Assembly: GCA_027257055.1 (NCBI GenBank)
Contig: JAPVLO010000382.1
Coordinates: forward strand, 1,054,001 to 1,118,000
Source: Cephalopachus bancanus
Taxonomy: Eukaryota; Chordata; Mammalia; Primates; Tarsiidae
Reading direction: 5' to 3'
Length of the DNA stretch: 64,000 bases
Shown here: positions 13,394 to 26,188 of the stretch, in pieces
How positions within the stretch are numbered: position 1 is the first letter of the stretch
How the letters are laid out: every line of letters starts with the position of its first letter
The notes under the pieces: generated by a model
The model's input: only the letters and a program-made list of their open reading frames with translations
Databases searched by the model: none
Told to the model about the DNA's origin: nothing
Position numbers and translations under genes: made by a program

Positions 13394-13695
13394 TTTTTTT
13401 TTTTTTTTCTTTTTTTGAGTTGGAGTCTCACTCTGTCGCTCAGACTGGAGTGCAGTGGCCACTCCCGGCCACTGCAACCTCGACCTGCTGGGCTCCAGCT
13501 ATCCTTCTGCCTCAGCCTTCCAAGTAGCTGGAACTACAGGCATGCATTACCACACCCTGCTAATTTTTTGATTTATTATAGAGATGAGGTCTCGCCAAGT
13601 TGCCTAGGCGGGTCACGAACCCACGGGTCCAGGTAATCCACTCACCTCAGCCTCCCAAGGCACGGGATTACAGGCTGAGCCACCGAGCCCGGCTA
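13394..13695 (-). mobile_element. Alu SINE, full length
   Basis: Antisense dimeric Alu starting in a T-run and ending CCACCGAGCCCGGCT. It is flanked by a perfect 15-bp target site duplication AAGCTAGGATTTTTC (13379-13393 and 13696-13710). It retains the longer left-arm form (CGCCAAGTTGCC). Confidence 0.96.
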
Positions 13696-14009
13696 AGCTA
13701 GGATTTTTCAAAAGACTTTACCGAATTCCAAGGGATACCAAAGAGGAAACAAACAGCTATTCCAAACCTCCTCTTGCTACCTAGTTCTCAGAGGCTTACA
13801 GCCTCCAGTATAGACCACATAAGTCCCCAAAAGAAAAGAAACTAGATCTATAGCCAAATACCTTGTACCATCCTAACCTCTACACCACCTTACGTATTTT
13901 GACCTTTTCATTTTCAAAACCAAGAGACAAGGTCCTTCCCTGGCCTACAATAAAGTGGGGAAGAAAGTGTCATTTCCCTACCCATATATCCACACACCCA
14001 AGGTCATAT

Positions 14010-14120
14010 ATTTATTCAATAATTATTTATTAAGCATCTAGTAGTTCCCCCAAGTCAACTAAATGCTAGAGATACAGCAGTGAGTAAAAGACTGAATCTA
14101 CTCTCATGGAACTTCTTAGA
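14010..14120 (-). repeat. LINE-2 3' end relic
   Basis: Antisense L2: 'ttattcaataattatttattaagcatctagtagt', then 'gctagagatacagcagtgagtaaaagactgaatctactctcatggaactt'. Confidence 0.65.
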
Positions 14121-14419
14121 AACATTTTTAAAATATATTCTGATGGCACACATTGCTTACCACTTATCATTGTACACATTGCATTGCATTTAAATTGTTA
14201 AATGCCAATTTCCTTTTAAACTTTGATGTTGTTATAAGAAGGAGCCATGTCCCATTTAGTTTTCAAGAATTTTTTGCAATGTCCTATTTATTTTTCAAGA
14301 ATTTCACACAATTTGGCCTACATTAGGGAACCAGATCAATGTTGATTGAATTAATGAATAAATCGACTGGGATGAGGGAGAACTTGGTCACTAAATACTA
14401 TCCTTGCTCTCTTTTAACT

Positions 14420-14960
14420 CTCTAAAAGTCAATCCCTCTTTATTGCCGCAGCTGTGCCTGTGCTATCTCTTGGCTGGATTGCTGTAACCACCTGGTAACT
14501 AGTCTCCCTGCCCACAGAAATCCACCCTCCACACTACTACCAAGAAGAGCTTTCTATAATAGGAATTTGGTTCTTCCCCTTTTAAATTCCACTGTCTACA
14601 GGATGAGGATCAAATTCCTTTGAATAACATACATGGCCCTTCACAATCTGCCCCAACTTGTCTTCTTTCATATTTTTCTTTCCACTTTCTACCATGCAAT
14701 GTTTGCCCCATTTACCCAGAACTACTTGATGTCCCTAAAATACCCCCTGCTTTTCCACTCCTGTACCTCTGTCCATGCTATTGTTTCATTTTTTTTCTAA
14801 TGCTTTCTCACTGCTCCTGTTTATTCCCTCTGTCCCCTGCTCTAAATCACCTCCCAACTAGAAAATCTCATTGATTGTTCAGGTCCCAGCTCAAATGTCA
14901 TTTTTTACATAGAGATTCTCCAACTCCTCAGGCAAAGTCATTCTCATCCTCTGAAATCAA
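14420..14960 (+). repeat. LINE-2 relic
   Basis: L2 phrases in order: 'ctggattgctgtaaccacctggtaactagtctccctgcc', 'caggatgaggatcaaattcctttgaataacatacatggcccttcacaatctgcccc', 'cctctgtccatgctatt', 'aggtcccagctcaaatgtc'. The 84-residue frame at 14620-14874 lies inside it. Confidence 0.7.
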
Positions 14961-15216
14961 GCAATGGAGTAAAGGTGGGTCCCAGGATGGAGGGCTCTAT
15001 TCAATCCTCACATATACTTACACACACCATATTTTTGGAGAAGGAAACTCCGGGACCCCAAATGGACCTCTGAAATGCATCGCCTTGCCTTTAAGTGGCT
15101 GTTGTTAAAATGCAGATATTTGAAAGATATAACATAAGCAAAGGCTAACCTAATGACCAGTTTCTTGTTAATAGGGATTAGTTAATGGCTAGCTGAGGAA
15201 TAGAAAGGGAAGAAGA

Positions 15217-15501
15217 GGCCGGGATCGGTGGCTCAGCCTGTAATCCCGTGCTTTGGGAGGCCAAGGTGAGTGGATTGCCTGAGCCCGCGGGTTCGAGACC
15301 CGCCTGGGCAACTTGGCGAGACCACATCTCTACAATAAATCAAAAAAATTAGCCGGGCGTGGTAGCGTGTGCCTATAGTTCCAGCTACTTGGAAGGCTGA
15401 GGTGGAAGGATCGCTGGAGCCCAGCAGGTCGAGGCTGCGGTGGCTGGGAGCAGCCACTGCATTCCAGTCTGGGCGACTGAGTGAGACTCCAATTTAAAAA
15501 A
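15217..15501 (+). mobile_element. Alu SINE, full length
   Basis: Begins GGCCGGGATCGGTGGCTCAG and ends in a short A-tail. A 12-bp perfect target site duplication AAAGGGAAGAAG lies at 15204-15215 and 15502-15513. Carries the undeleted left arm (GGGCAACTTGGCGAG). Confidence 0.96.
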
Positions 15502-15782
15502 AAAGGGAAGAAGAAGGCAGAAGACAGAAAGGAAGGAAGTTGCCACATAAAAAGATATAGGAAGCAACATAAAACAAATGTTCCTTATTTTACCACTGAC
15601 CTGGGATCAATCTAGCCCTGTGTAGTAACCTTTTGGTCATTTAGGAAAATTTAGTAGCAGGCACTGTGAAATGTTCTCTTGGTGTCATACATGGGATATA
15701 CGATACAGCCAAACAGGTAACTATCTAGTGAACTACTAAATTCACAAGAATTTCAAGCCTGCCATTCTATCCAGGGTCAGAT

Positions 15783-15823
15783 TTGTTGTTGTTGTTGTTG
15801 TTATTATTATTATTATTATTTAT
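15783..15823. repeat. (TTG)n(TTA)n microsatellite
   Basis: Compound trinucleotide run: about six GTT units followed by about seven ATT units. Confidence 0.93.
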
Positions 15824-16383
15824 TTACGAACCAATCTTAAAATGAAGAAAATATGGGGGGGCCAAGAAAAATGTATACACATTTTAAGTGATGTTATCTA
15901 TGTATCACTTTTCGAAGTTGAATTGAATTACAGTAGCAATGTGTAGTACGATGTTTGCTCAAAAGATGACTTTAATTAAATGAATGCTAGCGCCACCATG
16001 CAGCAGGCAGGATAGTCAAAGAAAATGGCAGAAGGACTGGTTCAGGGAGTGCAAGACCATTTTGAAGTGGTATTTGAAATTCGAGAACAATAGTGGAAGT
16101 ACAACGACCTCCAATATACCTAACAATTGCATGCATTAGTGATAAGTTTGAGACATGATACTGTGTGTGATGTGCACAAGGGAAGATCTGAGAGGCCTCT
16201 CACAGCAACAACTCCTGCAGTAGTTGGCTATAATCAGAAGTTTCTGAGAACTGGAAGTAAACACTTTGGGCACCTCCTGTAATTGCAGAAGTCAAATGTG
16301 ACTTGTAGTCATCTTTTGTTATCAGTATATATTGAGTATTACAAAATTTTAATACAGTTTTTTCCTTTCTTAAAATGTGTGTG

Positions 16384-16422
16384 CATGTGTATATATATAC
16401 ACACACACATATATATATATAT
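16384..16422. repeat. Alternating (TA)n/(CA)n tract
   Basis: Alternating purine-pyrimidine tract of about 40 bp. It includes the perfect palindrome GTGTATATATATACAC. Confidence 0.9.
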
Positions 16423-16762
16423 TGGCATCTTCTGTATATTTCCTGGAGGTTTTCAGACTTCTAAACATTACTTTCTCACTACATAGAATAAATATGGGAG
16501 GCAATGAAGTAGTAAGGAGCATGCCATAAATATTCTCAATCCAAGCCATGAAATATATCCTAATTCTAATATATATAAGGTAACAAGTCCAATAAAAATC
16601 AGGTGAAATTCAAAATAATTTAATTTCCTTTGCTTTTCTATTCTGCCTCTATACTATAATTATTTCTTAAATGACCGGGCTTAAAGCTTTATGAAATTTT
16701 TAACACAAGAGCTTCAAGAGAAATTTGGATGTGCAAAAGAAGGTGTTAACTCTGTAGAAATT

Positions 16763-17053
16763 TTTTTTTTTTTTTGAGTTGGAGTCTCACTCTGTCGCCC
16801 GGACTGGAGTGCAGTGGCCGCTCCCGGTCACCGCAGCCTCGACACGCCGGGCTCCAGCAATCCTTCCGCCTCAGCCTTCCGAGTAGCCGGAATTACAGGC
16901 TGGCGCTACCACGCCCGGCTGATTTTTTTTTTATTTATTGTAGAGATGAGATCTCGCTGCCCAGGTGGGTCTCGAACCCACAGGGTTAAGGCAAACCACT
17001 CACCTCAGCCTCCCAAAGGCGCGGGATTACAGGCTGAGCCACCGAGCCCGGCT
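16763..17053 (-). mobile_element. Alu SINE, deletion subfamily
   Basis: Full-length antisense Alu with a 14-bp perfect target site duplication ACTCTGTAGAAATT (16749-16762 and 17054-17067). It has the 5-nt left-arm deletion (CTCGCTGCCCAG) and the extra base (CCCAAAGGCGCGGG) shared with three other copies here. Confidence 0.96.
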
Positions 17054-20000
17054 ACTCTGTAGAAATTATGGAATCACATTTGTGACATATTTGGTTAAAA
17101 ATAATGGTACACTCTTTTAATATATTTGGTCAAGAGAAGCTGAACAAGAGATTCTGAAAGCTATCTATAAAGTAGTCCTACTTTCTCAGTTAAGCAGTAG
17201 TCAAAGATATAAATGTATCAGGCACTAGAATATGGGTGTCTGGGTTAGAAATAAGTACAAAACACAGTCCATACACCTGTAATCTATTCGGTAAGATGAA
17301 GTGTGCCCATGAAGACAAGTAATTAAGATAGAATCAGATAAAAGTTGGGACAAAGCCTTTTCTTTGATTATTGATTTGATGACTGCAGTTCTAATCTTTC
17401 TTATATAAATGACTTCCAAAGTATATGATCTACAATTCTTAGTTTCAATTTCTTAAACATATTCATATTTCTAAGGGTTGAGGATCATTTTCTATTTTCT
17501 ATGCTGATATTGAAATGTTTCAATATAGTTTAACGAAGTCTTTTTTCTCCATTGAATTCTCTGTCATCTTTATTGAAAAGCAATTGAACACCTAAGTATA
17601 AGTCTCTCTCTTAGCCCCATTCTGTTCCATTGATCTGCATGTTTATCTTCAGGCCAATACCACATTGTCTTTGTTACTGTAGCTTTATAGTAAGTTGTAA
17701 ATAAAGTGGTCTAAGACCCTTGATTTTTGCTATTTTTCAAAACTGTAGTGACTATTCTAGGTCCTTTGCATTTTCATAAACATTTTATGATATCAATTTC
17801 TACTCTTCTCTTCCCCTAAAACTCGCTAGAAGTTTTACTGGGATTAAGATGAATCTAAAGATGAAGGTCAAAAGAACTAAAATCTTTAAATACTAATTCT
17901 TTTGATCCATGAGCATAGTATATCTTTCCATTTACTTAAGTCTTTCATTTTTCTCACCAATGTTTTATAGTTTTCAATGCAGAGGTCTTGAATATATTTT
18001 GTTATATTTGTCCCTAAATATTTCATGGTTTTGATGCTACTGTAAATAGTATTTTAAGTGTTTTAAAATTTATAATTATTCTCTGCTAGTACATAAAAAT
18101 GCAATTGATTTTTAAATTTTGACTTTGTATCCTGTGACTCTCCTGAATTCCCATAAGTTCTAGTGATTTTATGTAAATTCTTTAGAATTTTTTACATAGA
18201 AGCTTATGGCATATGTGAAAGAAGATAGTTATCTTTTGAATACCTTATTCCATATGCTACAACCCCCTAATATAATGCTGAGTAGAAGCAATAAAGGCAG
18301 ACATCTGAGTCTTGTTCTCAATCTTAGAGGAAAAGTGTTCAGTCTTTCATAATTAAGTATGATGTCACTTGTAGATTTTTCATAAATATCTTTATCAGGT
18401 TAAGAAGCCCCCATCTATCTTTAGTTCATTGAGAGCATTTTTACCACAAATAAGTGTTGGATTTTTAAAAATTGTTTTCATGCATCTATTGAAGTGATCA
18501 TATGATTTTCTCTCTTTTTTTTCTATTAATAATGGTGAATTACACTGATTGACTTTCAAATGTTAAAACCAACATAGCAATACAGAAATAAACACCTTTG
18601 GACATGCTTGATTTTCCTTTTTATATCTTGCTAGATTTCTACTCACTAATATTTTGTTGAAGACGTTTGCTTCTGTGTTCATGAGGAATATTGGTATATA
18701 GTTTTTTGTAATATGTTGTCATTTACAGGTACCAAGAGAATATTGATTAAGAGTTAGAAAATATTTCCTCCTCTTATCCTGGAAGAGATTGTGTAGAATT
18801 TGTATTACTCTTTCTTCATACATTAGCTACCAGAGAAACAATGTGGGCCTTGCATTATCATTGTAAGAAAGATTTTACCTAGGAATTCACTTTCTTTGAT
18901 AGATAAAGAATGATTTATGCTATTTTTTTCTTCTTGAGTGAGTTTTAGTAATTTTGTGACTCTTAAGGAATTTGTCCATTTACCTAAGTTGACAAATTTA
19001 TTGGCATAAATGTAGTTATAGTTATATTATCCTTTTTTTAGCTTTTAAATTTCGGTATAATCTATAGTGGTGTCTTTCTTTCATGCCCAATACTGATAAT
19101 TTATGTTTTATATCTAATTTTTAGTCAGTCTTACTAGAGGCCTATCAATTATATCGATCTTTTCACACCCAGCTTTGAGGTTCATTGGTTTTCTCTTTCA
19201 TTTGTCTGTATCCTATTTCATTATTTCTCTTCTTAACTTTGTTTTTTTCTTCTGTTTATTCTGGTTTTACTTGCTCTTCTTTTTCTATATTCATAAGATG
19301 GAAACTTAGATCACTAATTTGTAGATCTTTCTTCTTTACTAATACTACCTTTTAATTTTATAAGTATCTCACTAAATACTGCATTAGGTATAATTTTAAA
19401 ATGTGACCTTTTATTTTAATTCAGTCTAAAATACTTTCTGAAGACTCTTGTGATTTCTTTTTTTGACTCATGAGTTACTTACAAGTTAATTGTTTAATCT
19501 CCAAAATTTGGGTATTTTTCATACATAGCTATGTTTAATCTGATGTGGTCACAGAACCCGTTTTATATGATTTTAACCAACTTAAATTTCATCTCTTATT
19601 TTATGGCCCAGAATATCTTGGTAAATATAACATACAAACTAGAAGTTGGTGGATAATGTTCTTCAAGTCATCTCTATCCTTATTATGCTCTGGATACTTG
19701 TTCTATAAATTACTGAAAGAGAAGCATTGATATCTCCAACTATAAATGTGGTTTTGTTTATTTCTCTTTTTTATGTGTTCTATTATTTTTTCTATCAGTA
19801 TTTGCTTGAAATATTTGTATTTAAGTAAACAAACATTTAGGATTGTTTCACATTCTTGAATAAATGGCCCACTTTTTTTTTTCTTTTTTTTTTGTCTTCC
19901 ATTTTCTTGATGTGTGCTCATAGAGATATAAATTCCCCTATGGTCCACTTTTTATAATAAAATATTCTTCTTCATGCCTTGTAGCATTCCTTTTCCTGAA

Positions 20001-20082
20001 GTCTCTTTTGTCTAACATTAAGATAGCAGATTTCTTTTGATTAACATTTGTATGGCATATGTTGATTAATCTCTCTACTTTT

Positions 20083-20384
20083 TTTTTTTCTTCTTCTTCT
20101 TTTTGAGTTGAAGTCTCACTCTGCTGCCCAGACTGGGGTGCCATGGCACGCTCCCGGTCACCGCATCCTCGACCTGCTGGGCTCCAGCGATCCTTCTGCC
20201 TCAGTCTTCCAATTGCCGGACCTACAGGCGAGCACTACCACGCAGTCCCGCTGATTTTTGATTTATTGTAGAGACAAAGTCTCACCAAGTTGCCCCGGTA
20301 GTCTTGAACCCACAGGCTCAGGCAATCCATTCACCTCTGTCCCCCAAAGCACTGGGATTACAGGCTGAACCACCAAGCCTGGCC
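20083..20384 (-). mobile_element. Alu SINE nested in L1, older copy
   Basis: Antisense Alu with interruptions in the poly-T (TTCTTCTTCTTC) and several substitutions. Its target site duplication is AATCTCT(C/T)TACTTTT at 20068-20082 and 20385-20399. Undeleted left arm (CACCAAGTTGCC). Confidence 0.94.
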
Positions 20385-20471
20385 AATCTCTTTACTTTTA
20401 ACCTGTCTATGTCTTTATATTTAAAGTTAATCTCTTTACTTTTAACCTAACTGTGTCTTTATATTTAAAGT
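20385..20471. repeat. 44-bp tandem duplication, two copies
   Basis: Units at 20385-20428 and 20429-20471 share AATCTCTTTACTTTTAACCT and TCTTTATATTTAAAGT, with a few differences between them. The first unit begins exactly at the 3' target site duplication of the adjacent Alu. Confidence 0.92.
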
Positions 20472-20530
20472 GAGATTCTCATAGCTAGCATACAGTTGGG
20501 TCTTGGTTTTTATGTAATCTGACAATATGT

Positions 20531-20829
20531 TTTTTTTGTTTTTTTGGGTTTTTTTGAGTTGGAGTCTCACTCTGTCGCCCAGACTGGAGTGCAGTGGCCG
20601 CTCCCGGCCACCGCAGCCTCGACCTGCTGGGCTCCGGCGATCCTTCCGCCTCAGCCTTCCAAGTAGCTGGAATTACAGGCATGCGCAACCACGCCCGGCT
20701 GATTTTTTGATTTATTGTAGAGATGAGGTCTCGCTGCCCAGGTGGGTCTCGAACCCGCGGGCTCAGGCAATCCACTCACCTCAGCCTCCCAAAGGCACGG
20801 GATTACAGGCTGAGCCACCGAGCCCGGCT
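20531..20829 (-). mobile_element. Alu SINE nested in L1, deletion subfamily
   Basis: Full-length antisense Alu with a perfect 17-bp target site duplication GTAATCTGACAATATGT (20514-20530 and 20830-20846). It carries both the left-arm 5-nt deletion and the extra C. Well preserved and CpG-rich, so probably a young copy. Confidence 0.97.
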
Positions 20830-23029
20830 GTAATCTGACAATATGTGCCTTTCAATGGAATATTTAAACCATTTATATTTACTATTATGATTAATATGTT
20901 TGGCTCCAAATGTACTATTTTGTTATTTTTTTTATTTTTATTTTTTAAGTTACATATACTTCTTGTTTCTTTTTCTGTTTCCTGACTTTTCTTGGATTGA
21001 CTACTTTTTATAGTTTGGTGTTATTTCAACCATGATTAACTATCTTCCCTGTCATTGTTCTGATGGTTTCTCTAGGACTTACAATAATCTTAATATTATT
21101 GCACTCTTTCTTAAAATAATATTACACAGATAGTATAAGAAACTTACAACAATAAATTTCACCCTTCCCTCATTCTTAGGGCTGTTGTTATCATATGTTT
21201 TACTTCAACATATGTTATAAACCCAACAATATATTGTTATTTTTGCTCCAGACATCCAATTATTTTTTGAAGACATTTAACAATCTTTATAAATTCCCAT
21301 CAATTTACTATATCTGATTTTATTCACTCCATCATCTAGATTCAAATTTACCCTGATAGTATTTTTCTTTTGCCTGAAATTAAAAAAAAATTTTAAGTAC
21401 AAATGTACCACTAATTACCTCTGTCTTTATTCTTCTGAAAATCTTTATTTTGCCTTCATATTTAAAATATATTTTTGCTTGGTGTAAATTTCTTAACTGA
21501 GAGATGTGTTTTTTCCCTGTTTTAAAGACAGTGGTCTATTTCCTCTGACTTGCATACTTTCTGATAAGAAATCTGCTACTATTCTTACCTTTGCTAATCT
21601 AAATATAGTGTGTCTCGTTTTTCCTCTGGCTATTTTTAAGATTTTGCTCTTTATCACTAGTTTTCAGCAATTTTATTATAATGAGCCTAACTGTAATTGT
21701 CTTCATATTTTTTGTTTGGGATTTACTGAACTTCTTTAATTTGTGGATTTATCATAAATAAAGCAGTTTTCATAAATTGCTTTCACCAAATAGTTTGATA
21801 CAGTTTTAATCAAATGTGAAGTTATATCTCTTGCATTAATTTTTCCAACATTTTATCTCTGCTTCCTCCTTTCAGGTCTCCAGTTACATACAACTTGCAC
21901 TGATTGATATTATCCTATGAGTCTCTGAAACTTTTCCTATTGTTATATCTTTTTCTCTCTCTGTTTCATTTTGAATATTTTCTATTGCTGTCTTCTAGTT
22001 CCTTCATATTTTGTTACAATGTCTAGTCTACCATTAATCCCATATAGTTTATTCTTTAATTCAAATGTATCTATATAATCCTTTTTCAAGTTCCACTGGG
22101 TCTTTAAAATATGTCTTCCATTTTCTTAATCATCATGTTCATGGCTTACTTTTCATCCTCGAACATATTTATAATAGCTGTTTTAAAATCCTTTATTAAT
22201 ATTATAAAAATCTTTGTTATTTCTGCATTTGTTTCTACTGGTTTTTTCCTGTTTATGGGTCACATTTACTGCTGTGTATGTGTGTGTGCATGTGCATATG
22301 TGCATGAGTATAAAAATTTTTCAAATTCCTTCTAAAAACATGAGACTCTTTTTGACAGGGAGTTGCTCACAGATTAGTCTGTTTCCTTTTATGGCATTCT
22401 CAAAAAACCTTTATTTTAGCACTAATTTATCCATGCCTCTAAGATATAGCTCTTTTGAGATCCCTATTGAATGCCCCATGTGGTCAATGAGTGCTTTTTA
22501 CTCTGGTTTAAGGGAACTAGAATGGTCATGGCCCTGTAGAAATTATGAAAATTATTCTTCTTATGGCTCCTTGATCATTGTTATTTTCCCCAGAAAGTAT
22601 TCTTGATCAACCATGGAGTTTCAGCTAAAATATGCACAGATTTGGGCAAAGACTCAAGAGGAACCCTACGCATATTTCTGGAGCTCTATCTCATTTTAGA
22701 AATTCTGCTCCACAAAAATTTTGCTGTCTTAGCCTCCATAACTCTGATCTCTGTTTCAACTCAGTGAAATTGCTGAAATCTGCTTAGGTTATCCCACTTT
22801 GTACACAGTCCTGGGATTGTCTCCAGGTAAACACCTTAGAAAAACCTTATTTCTCTTTACTCAGGAATAATAGTCCTGTGCTGCCCATTGTCCAATGTCT
22901 AAAAGTAGCCACTTCTTTCTTTCCCCTTCCAATTTTCTAGTTATTTATGGTGGGAAAATAATTCCAGATTGACTTACTTCCTCTTGGCTGGAAATGAAAA
23001 TATCATAATTTTGTCTTTAATATTCAAAT

Positions 23030-23620
23030 CAGATAATATAGCCCCTGCTTATAAACATTCAATAATAGTTTCATATTATATGTGGAATTAATGTCAAAAT
23101 CTTTACCATGGCCTATAAAGATGTAAGGATCTGGTGACTTTCTTTTTTTCTGACCTTGATTCTTACCAATTATTCCTTGCTCACTGTAGTCTAGTCACAT
23201 CTGTCTTTTTCTGCTCTACAATTCCACACTACAACACTTTCCCTTGAGGTTAATTCCTCTTAGGATGCTTCTACCATAAAGAAGTCATCACATAGATGGC
23301 CTCTTCTTGTCATTTAACTTCATTTCAAACTTTACCATCTCAGTAATAGCTTCACTGAACACACACTATAAAGCAGATACTTCTCCATTTACTAAGTAGA
23401 TACTTCACCATTTACTAAGAGATCCCATTTAATTTTCTTAATAGAAATCACCACCATCTGAAATTATTGTTTATTAATGTGTGTATTATCTGACCATCCC
23501 CAGAGTAGGAAATGTAAATTTCCCTAGACCTGAGACATGTCTATTTATCCCAGAATAACCACCACCTAAAGAGTCCCTGCATATACTACATACTCAATTA
23601 ATATCTGCTGAATTAAATAC
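23030..23620 (+). repeat. LINE-2 relic
   Basis: L2 phrases in order: 'atggcctataaagatgtaaggatctggtgac', 'cttgattcttaccaattattccttgctcactgtag', and a diverged 3' end 'ccctgcatatactacatactcaattaatatctgctgaatta'. Confidence 0.6.
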
Positions 23621-24665
23621 TGTTCATTTTAAATACAAATTCAGATCACAGAGATATTAATAGAACTGTGGTCTCAACTGATGAGAAAAGATGGTGAGAA
23701 AACTGTCCCTAAAGTTTGCTACTGCCCCCTCTTTATAATTATTTCTTTGCTCTAACTCCTGCTTTATTATCTGCAGTCCTGGCTTAACAGCTAAGTTTGA
23801 GAAGATCCAGGGATAATGCATATTTACTAAGTCTTGGTGGAATATTTGGGATTTATCTTTATCCAAATTAAGATAGAATTCTCTGCGATGTGCATTTCTA
23901 AGAGGGAGGTATGGGAATAAGAGAACAGGTAAGCTCACCTGTTCACATTTCAGAAAACCTTTCTCTTTCTTTTTCCGATAAGGACATTTCTGAATTCAGA
24001 GGAAAGGACAGGAAGATTACCTTTACTAAAACAGTTGCTCAATGCTCACACTATGAAGTACCTGTGACAGCTATCTGCACTGAAGAAAGGAGCCACTGCA
24101 AAGAAAGTGTCCTCTCCCCCCTCTTCCCAATATGTTGCAAGAAGGTGAAGAAGTGAAGTGATGCAGTGAGCTGTGGGAGAGCAGGTGGGAGACGAGACAA
24201 GAGCCTGTGTGGCAGTTCTAATCCACTCTTTAAAGCACCTGAGACCAACTATCTGGCAGGCAGAGATGGCAAGTCTGTCACTGTGTCATCAGAAAACGTT
24301 TGAGTTCTGTCAACCAGCTGAATCCTTTTAGACTCCCACATACAAGATACATGATAAAAGCAGGGGACTTTACAGAGAGAGGTATTTAAGGTCAGGGTTT
24401 ATAACTAGGGAGCAGTCCAAAACAAAAGCAGGATAAAGATAATAAACTTATACTTTTTATATTACTGAATGAATACTATTTTGGTGACTTGCGTTATAAC
24501 TCATTAGCACCCAGCTAAGAAAACTATCTTATTCGTATAGGAATTGCAAAAACTGAAAAAAAATAAGGTTAACTTATTCATGCTGGTACTTTGAGGAATA
24601 AGGGGTTTTGACATATGACTTCTGACTTTATGACCCTGCACAAACACCCAGAGACAACTTTTCTT
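23621..24665. other. GRIN2B: Unique intronic sequence
   Basis: No repeat or gene recognised. The short frames at 23657-24248 have no recognisable domains. Confidence 0.45.
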
Positions 24666-24670
24666 TCTTT

Positions 24671-24957
24671 TTTTTTTTTTTTGAGTTGGAGTCTCACTCT
24701 GTCACCCAGACTGGAGTGCAGTGGCCACTCCCAGCCACCGTAGCCTCGACCTGCTGGGCTCCGGCGATCCTTCCACCTCAGCCTTCCAAGTAGCTGGAAC
24801 TACAGGCGCGCACTACCACACCCGGCTGATTTTTTATTTATTGTAGAGATGAGGGCTCACCAAGTTGCCCAGATGGGTCTCGAACCCGCGGGCTCAGGCA
24901 ATCCACTCACCTCAGCCTGCCAAGGGCGCGGGATTACAGGCTGAGCCACCAAGCCCG
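24671..24957 (-). mobile_element. Alu SINE
   Basis: Full-length antisense Alu ending GAGCCACCAAGCCCG. Undeleted left arm. The target site duplication is unclear because both flanks are CT-rich (about CTTTC/TTCTTTC). Confidence 0.94.
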
Positions 24958-25127
24958 CTTCTTTCATTTCTTAATAAAAATGGGAGGCATAGAGAAACTA
25001 CAGAGAATATAGCAGAAGAAAACATACCCTAATCTTCTCTGAAGCAAACACAAGCATTAGTTTATCTTACACAAGTATTAGCTTATCTTTAAAACACCTT
25101 ATCAGAGCAAGAAGACCATACAATTTA

Positions 25128-25148
25128 TATATATATACATATTACATA

Positions 25149-25205
<57 letters not shown>
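25128..25205. repeat. (TA)n followed by (CA)n microsatellite
   Basis: A short TATATATATA stretch, then about 27 uninterrupted CA units from 25152. The longest pure dinucleotide run in the window. Confidence 0.97.
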
Positions 25206-25208
<3 letters not shown>

Positions 25209-25429
25209 CAATCTAAAAAAGCCAAAGGACAGTATCAGGCATACCCATGATTTGTTTGCGACCAAAGCAGGCTTAAATCACAGGCAACATTTCTACCTGA
25301 ATGTCGCTTCTTAAATAATCATTTTTCCTCAACAGGAGAGAAAATGAGGCCTAGCAGGGGAGTCCCAATGCACGTAACATCATGGTCATCGCCACCCACC
25401 CATCATAGCCATATATTGTAAAATGAAGG

Positions 25430-25838
25430 TGCTATAGTTTGGCTATTTGACCCTCCAAACTTTATGTTGAAACCCCAACGTTGGAGGTGAAGCCTAATGG
25501 GAGGCGTTCAGTCATGGAGGTGAAATCTTCATGAATTGCGTGGCGCCTTCCTTCTGGTAATGAGTGAGGTTTTGCTCATTATTAGTTCTCATGAGCATTT
25601 CCCCCTCCTCAGAGCTGGTTGGTATCTCTCTTGCTTCTGCTCTCTCTCCACCTGACCTCTGCTCATACCAGGTCCCCTTTGCCTCCCTCCCTGAGCGGTA
25701 ACGGCCTGAGGCCCTCACTAGAAGCAGATGCTGGTGCCATGCTTCTTGTCTGCAGAGCTGAGCCAAATAAAACTCTTTTCTTTATAAATTACCCAGCCTT
25801 AGATATTTCTTTATAGCAGCACAAAACGGACTAAGACA
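25430..25838 (+). mobile_element. Solo LTR, ERVL-MaLR (MST/THE1 class)
   Basis: Starts TGCTATAGTTTGGCT and ends AAACGGACTAAGACA. Inside are 'gaaaccccaacgttggaggtg', 'ctcatgagcatttcccc' and 'tcttttctttataaattacccagcctt', diagnostic of THE1/MST/MLT1 LTRs. About 409 bp, near full length. No internal region follows, so it is a solo LTR. The nested frames (25512-25816) are not genes. Confidence 0.9.
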
Positions 25839-26136
25839 ATAAGTTTGTTTTCTGATTCTCTATAGAACCAGTACAAGTGAATTCTAAGTTGACCCAAATG
25901 ACAATGACAAAGCCAGCAGAATTCTCAATGTTTACTAGTTGCCGGTGATCCTCTCTTCTAGGTCAGGAGCCAACAACACCCTTTCTGACCACTGGCGATG
26001 CTAGCTCAGGCCCAAGAGGCATGTCAGCACCGAAGAGGTTACTAAAACCGAAGGCTATGGAGAGTGGGACCAACATAATGTCAATGCATAGCAACGCTCC
26101 ATAAATGCGATGGATTGAAAGGGATTGAAATTGAGT

Positions 26137-26188
26137 AGGAAAAGAAAACACACTAAGAGAAAGAAAAAGAAAACACACTAAGAACAGG
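26137..26188. repeat. 25-bp tandem duplication
   Basis: AAAGAAAACACACTAAGA occurs twice, 25 bp apart, in a purine-rich stretch (26141 and 26166). A 10-bp repeat (GGATTGAAAG/GGATTGAAAT) sits just upstream. Confidence 0.85.

Larger units (their letters stand above)
17460..22995 (-). mobile_element. Long LINE-1 (L1M-type), antisense, interrupted by two Alus
   Basis: The plus strand reads as reverse-complemented L1. ORF2-derived phrases include 'ccattctgttccattgatctgcatg' (17617), 'gatccatgagcatagtatatctttccatttac' (17904) and 'tttatagttttcaatgcagaggtcttg' (17965). 5'-proximal phrases run to about 22990: 'ttctgataagaaatctgctac' (21559), 'ttttgctctttatcactagttttcagcaattttatta' (21642), 'ctctctgtttcattttgaatattttctattgctg' (21956) and 'tgtccaatgtctaaaagtag' (22889). 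All frames are broken, so it is inactive. Alus at 20083 and 20531 inserted later. It may be more than one L1 copy. Confidence 0.82.

Noticed and set aside
22111..22606. Hydrophobic frames of 74 and 130 codons
   Set aside because: They lie in the antisense L1; the hydrophobicity reflects T-rich sequence.
25430..25838. Possible provirus
   Set aside because: Only a single LTR is present with no internal region or second LTR, so it is a solo LTR.
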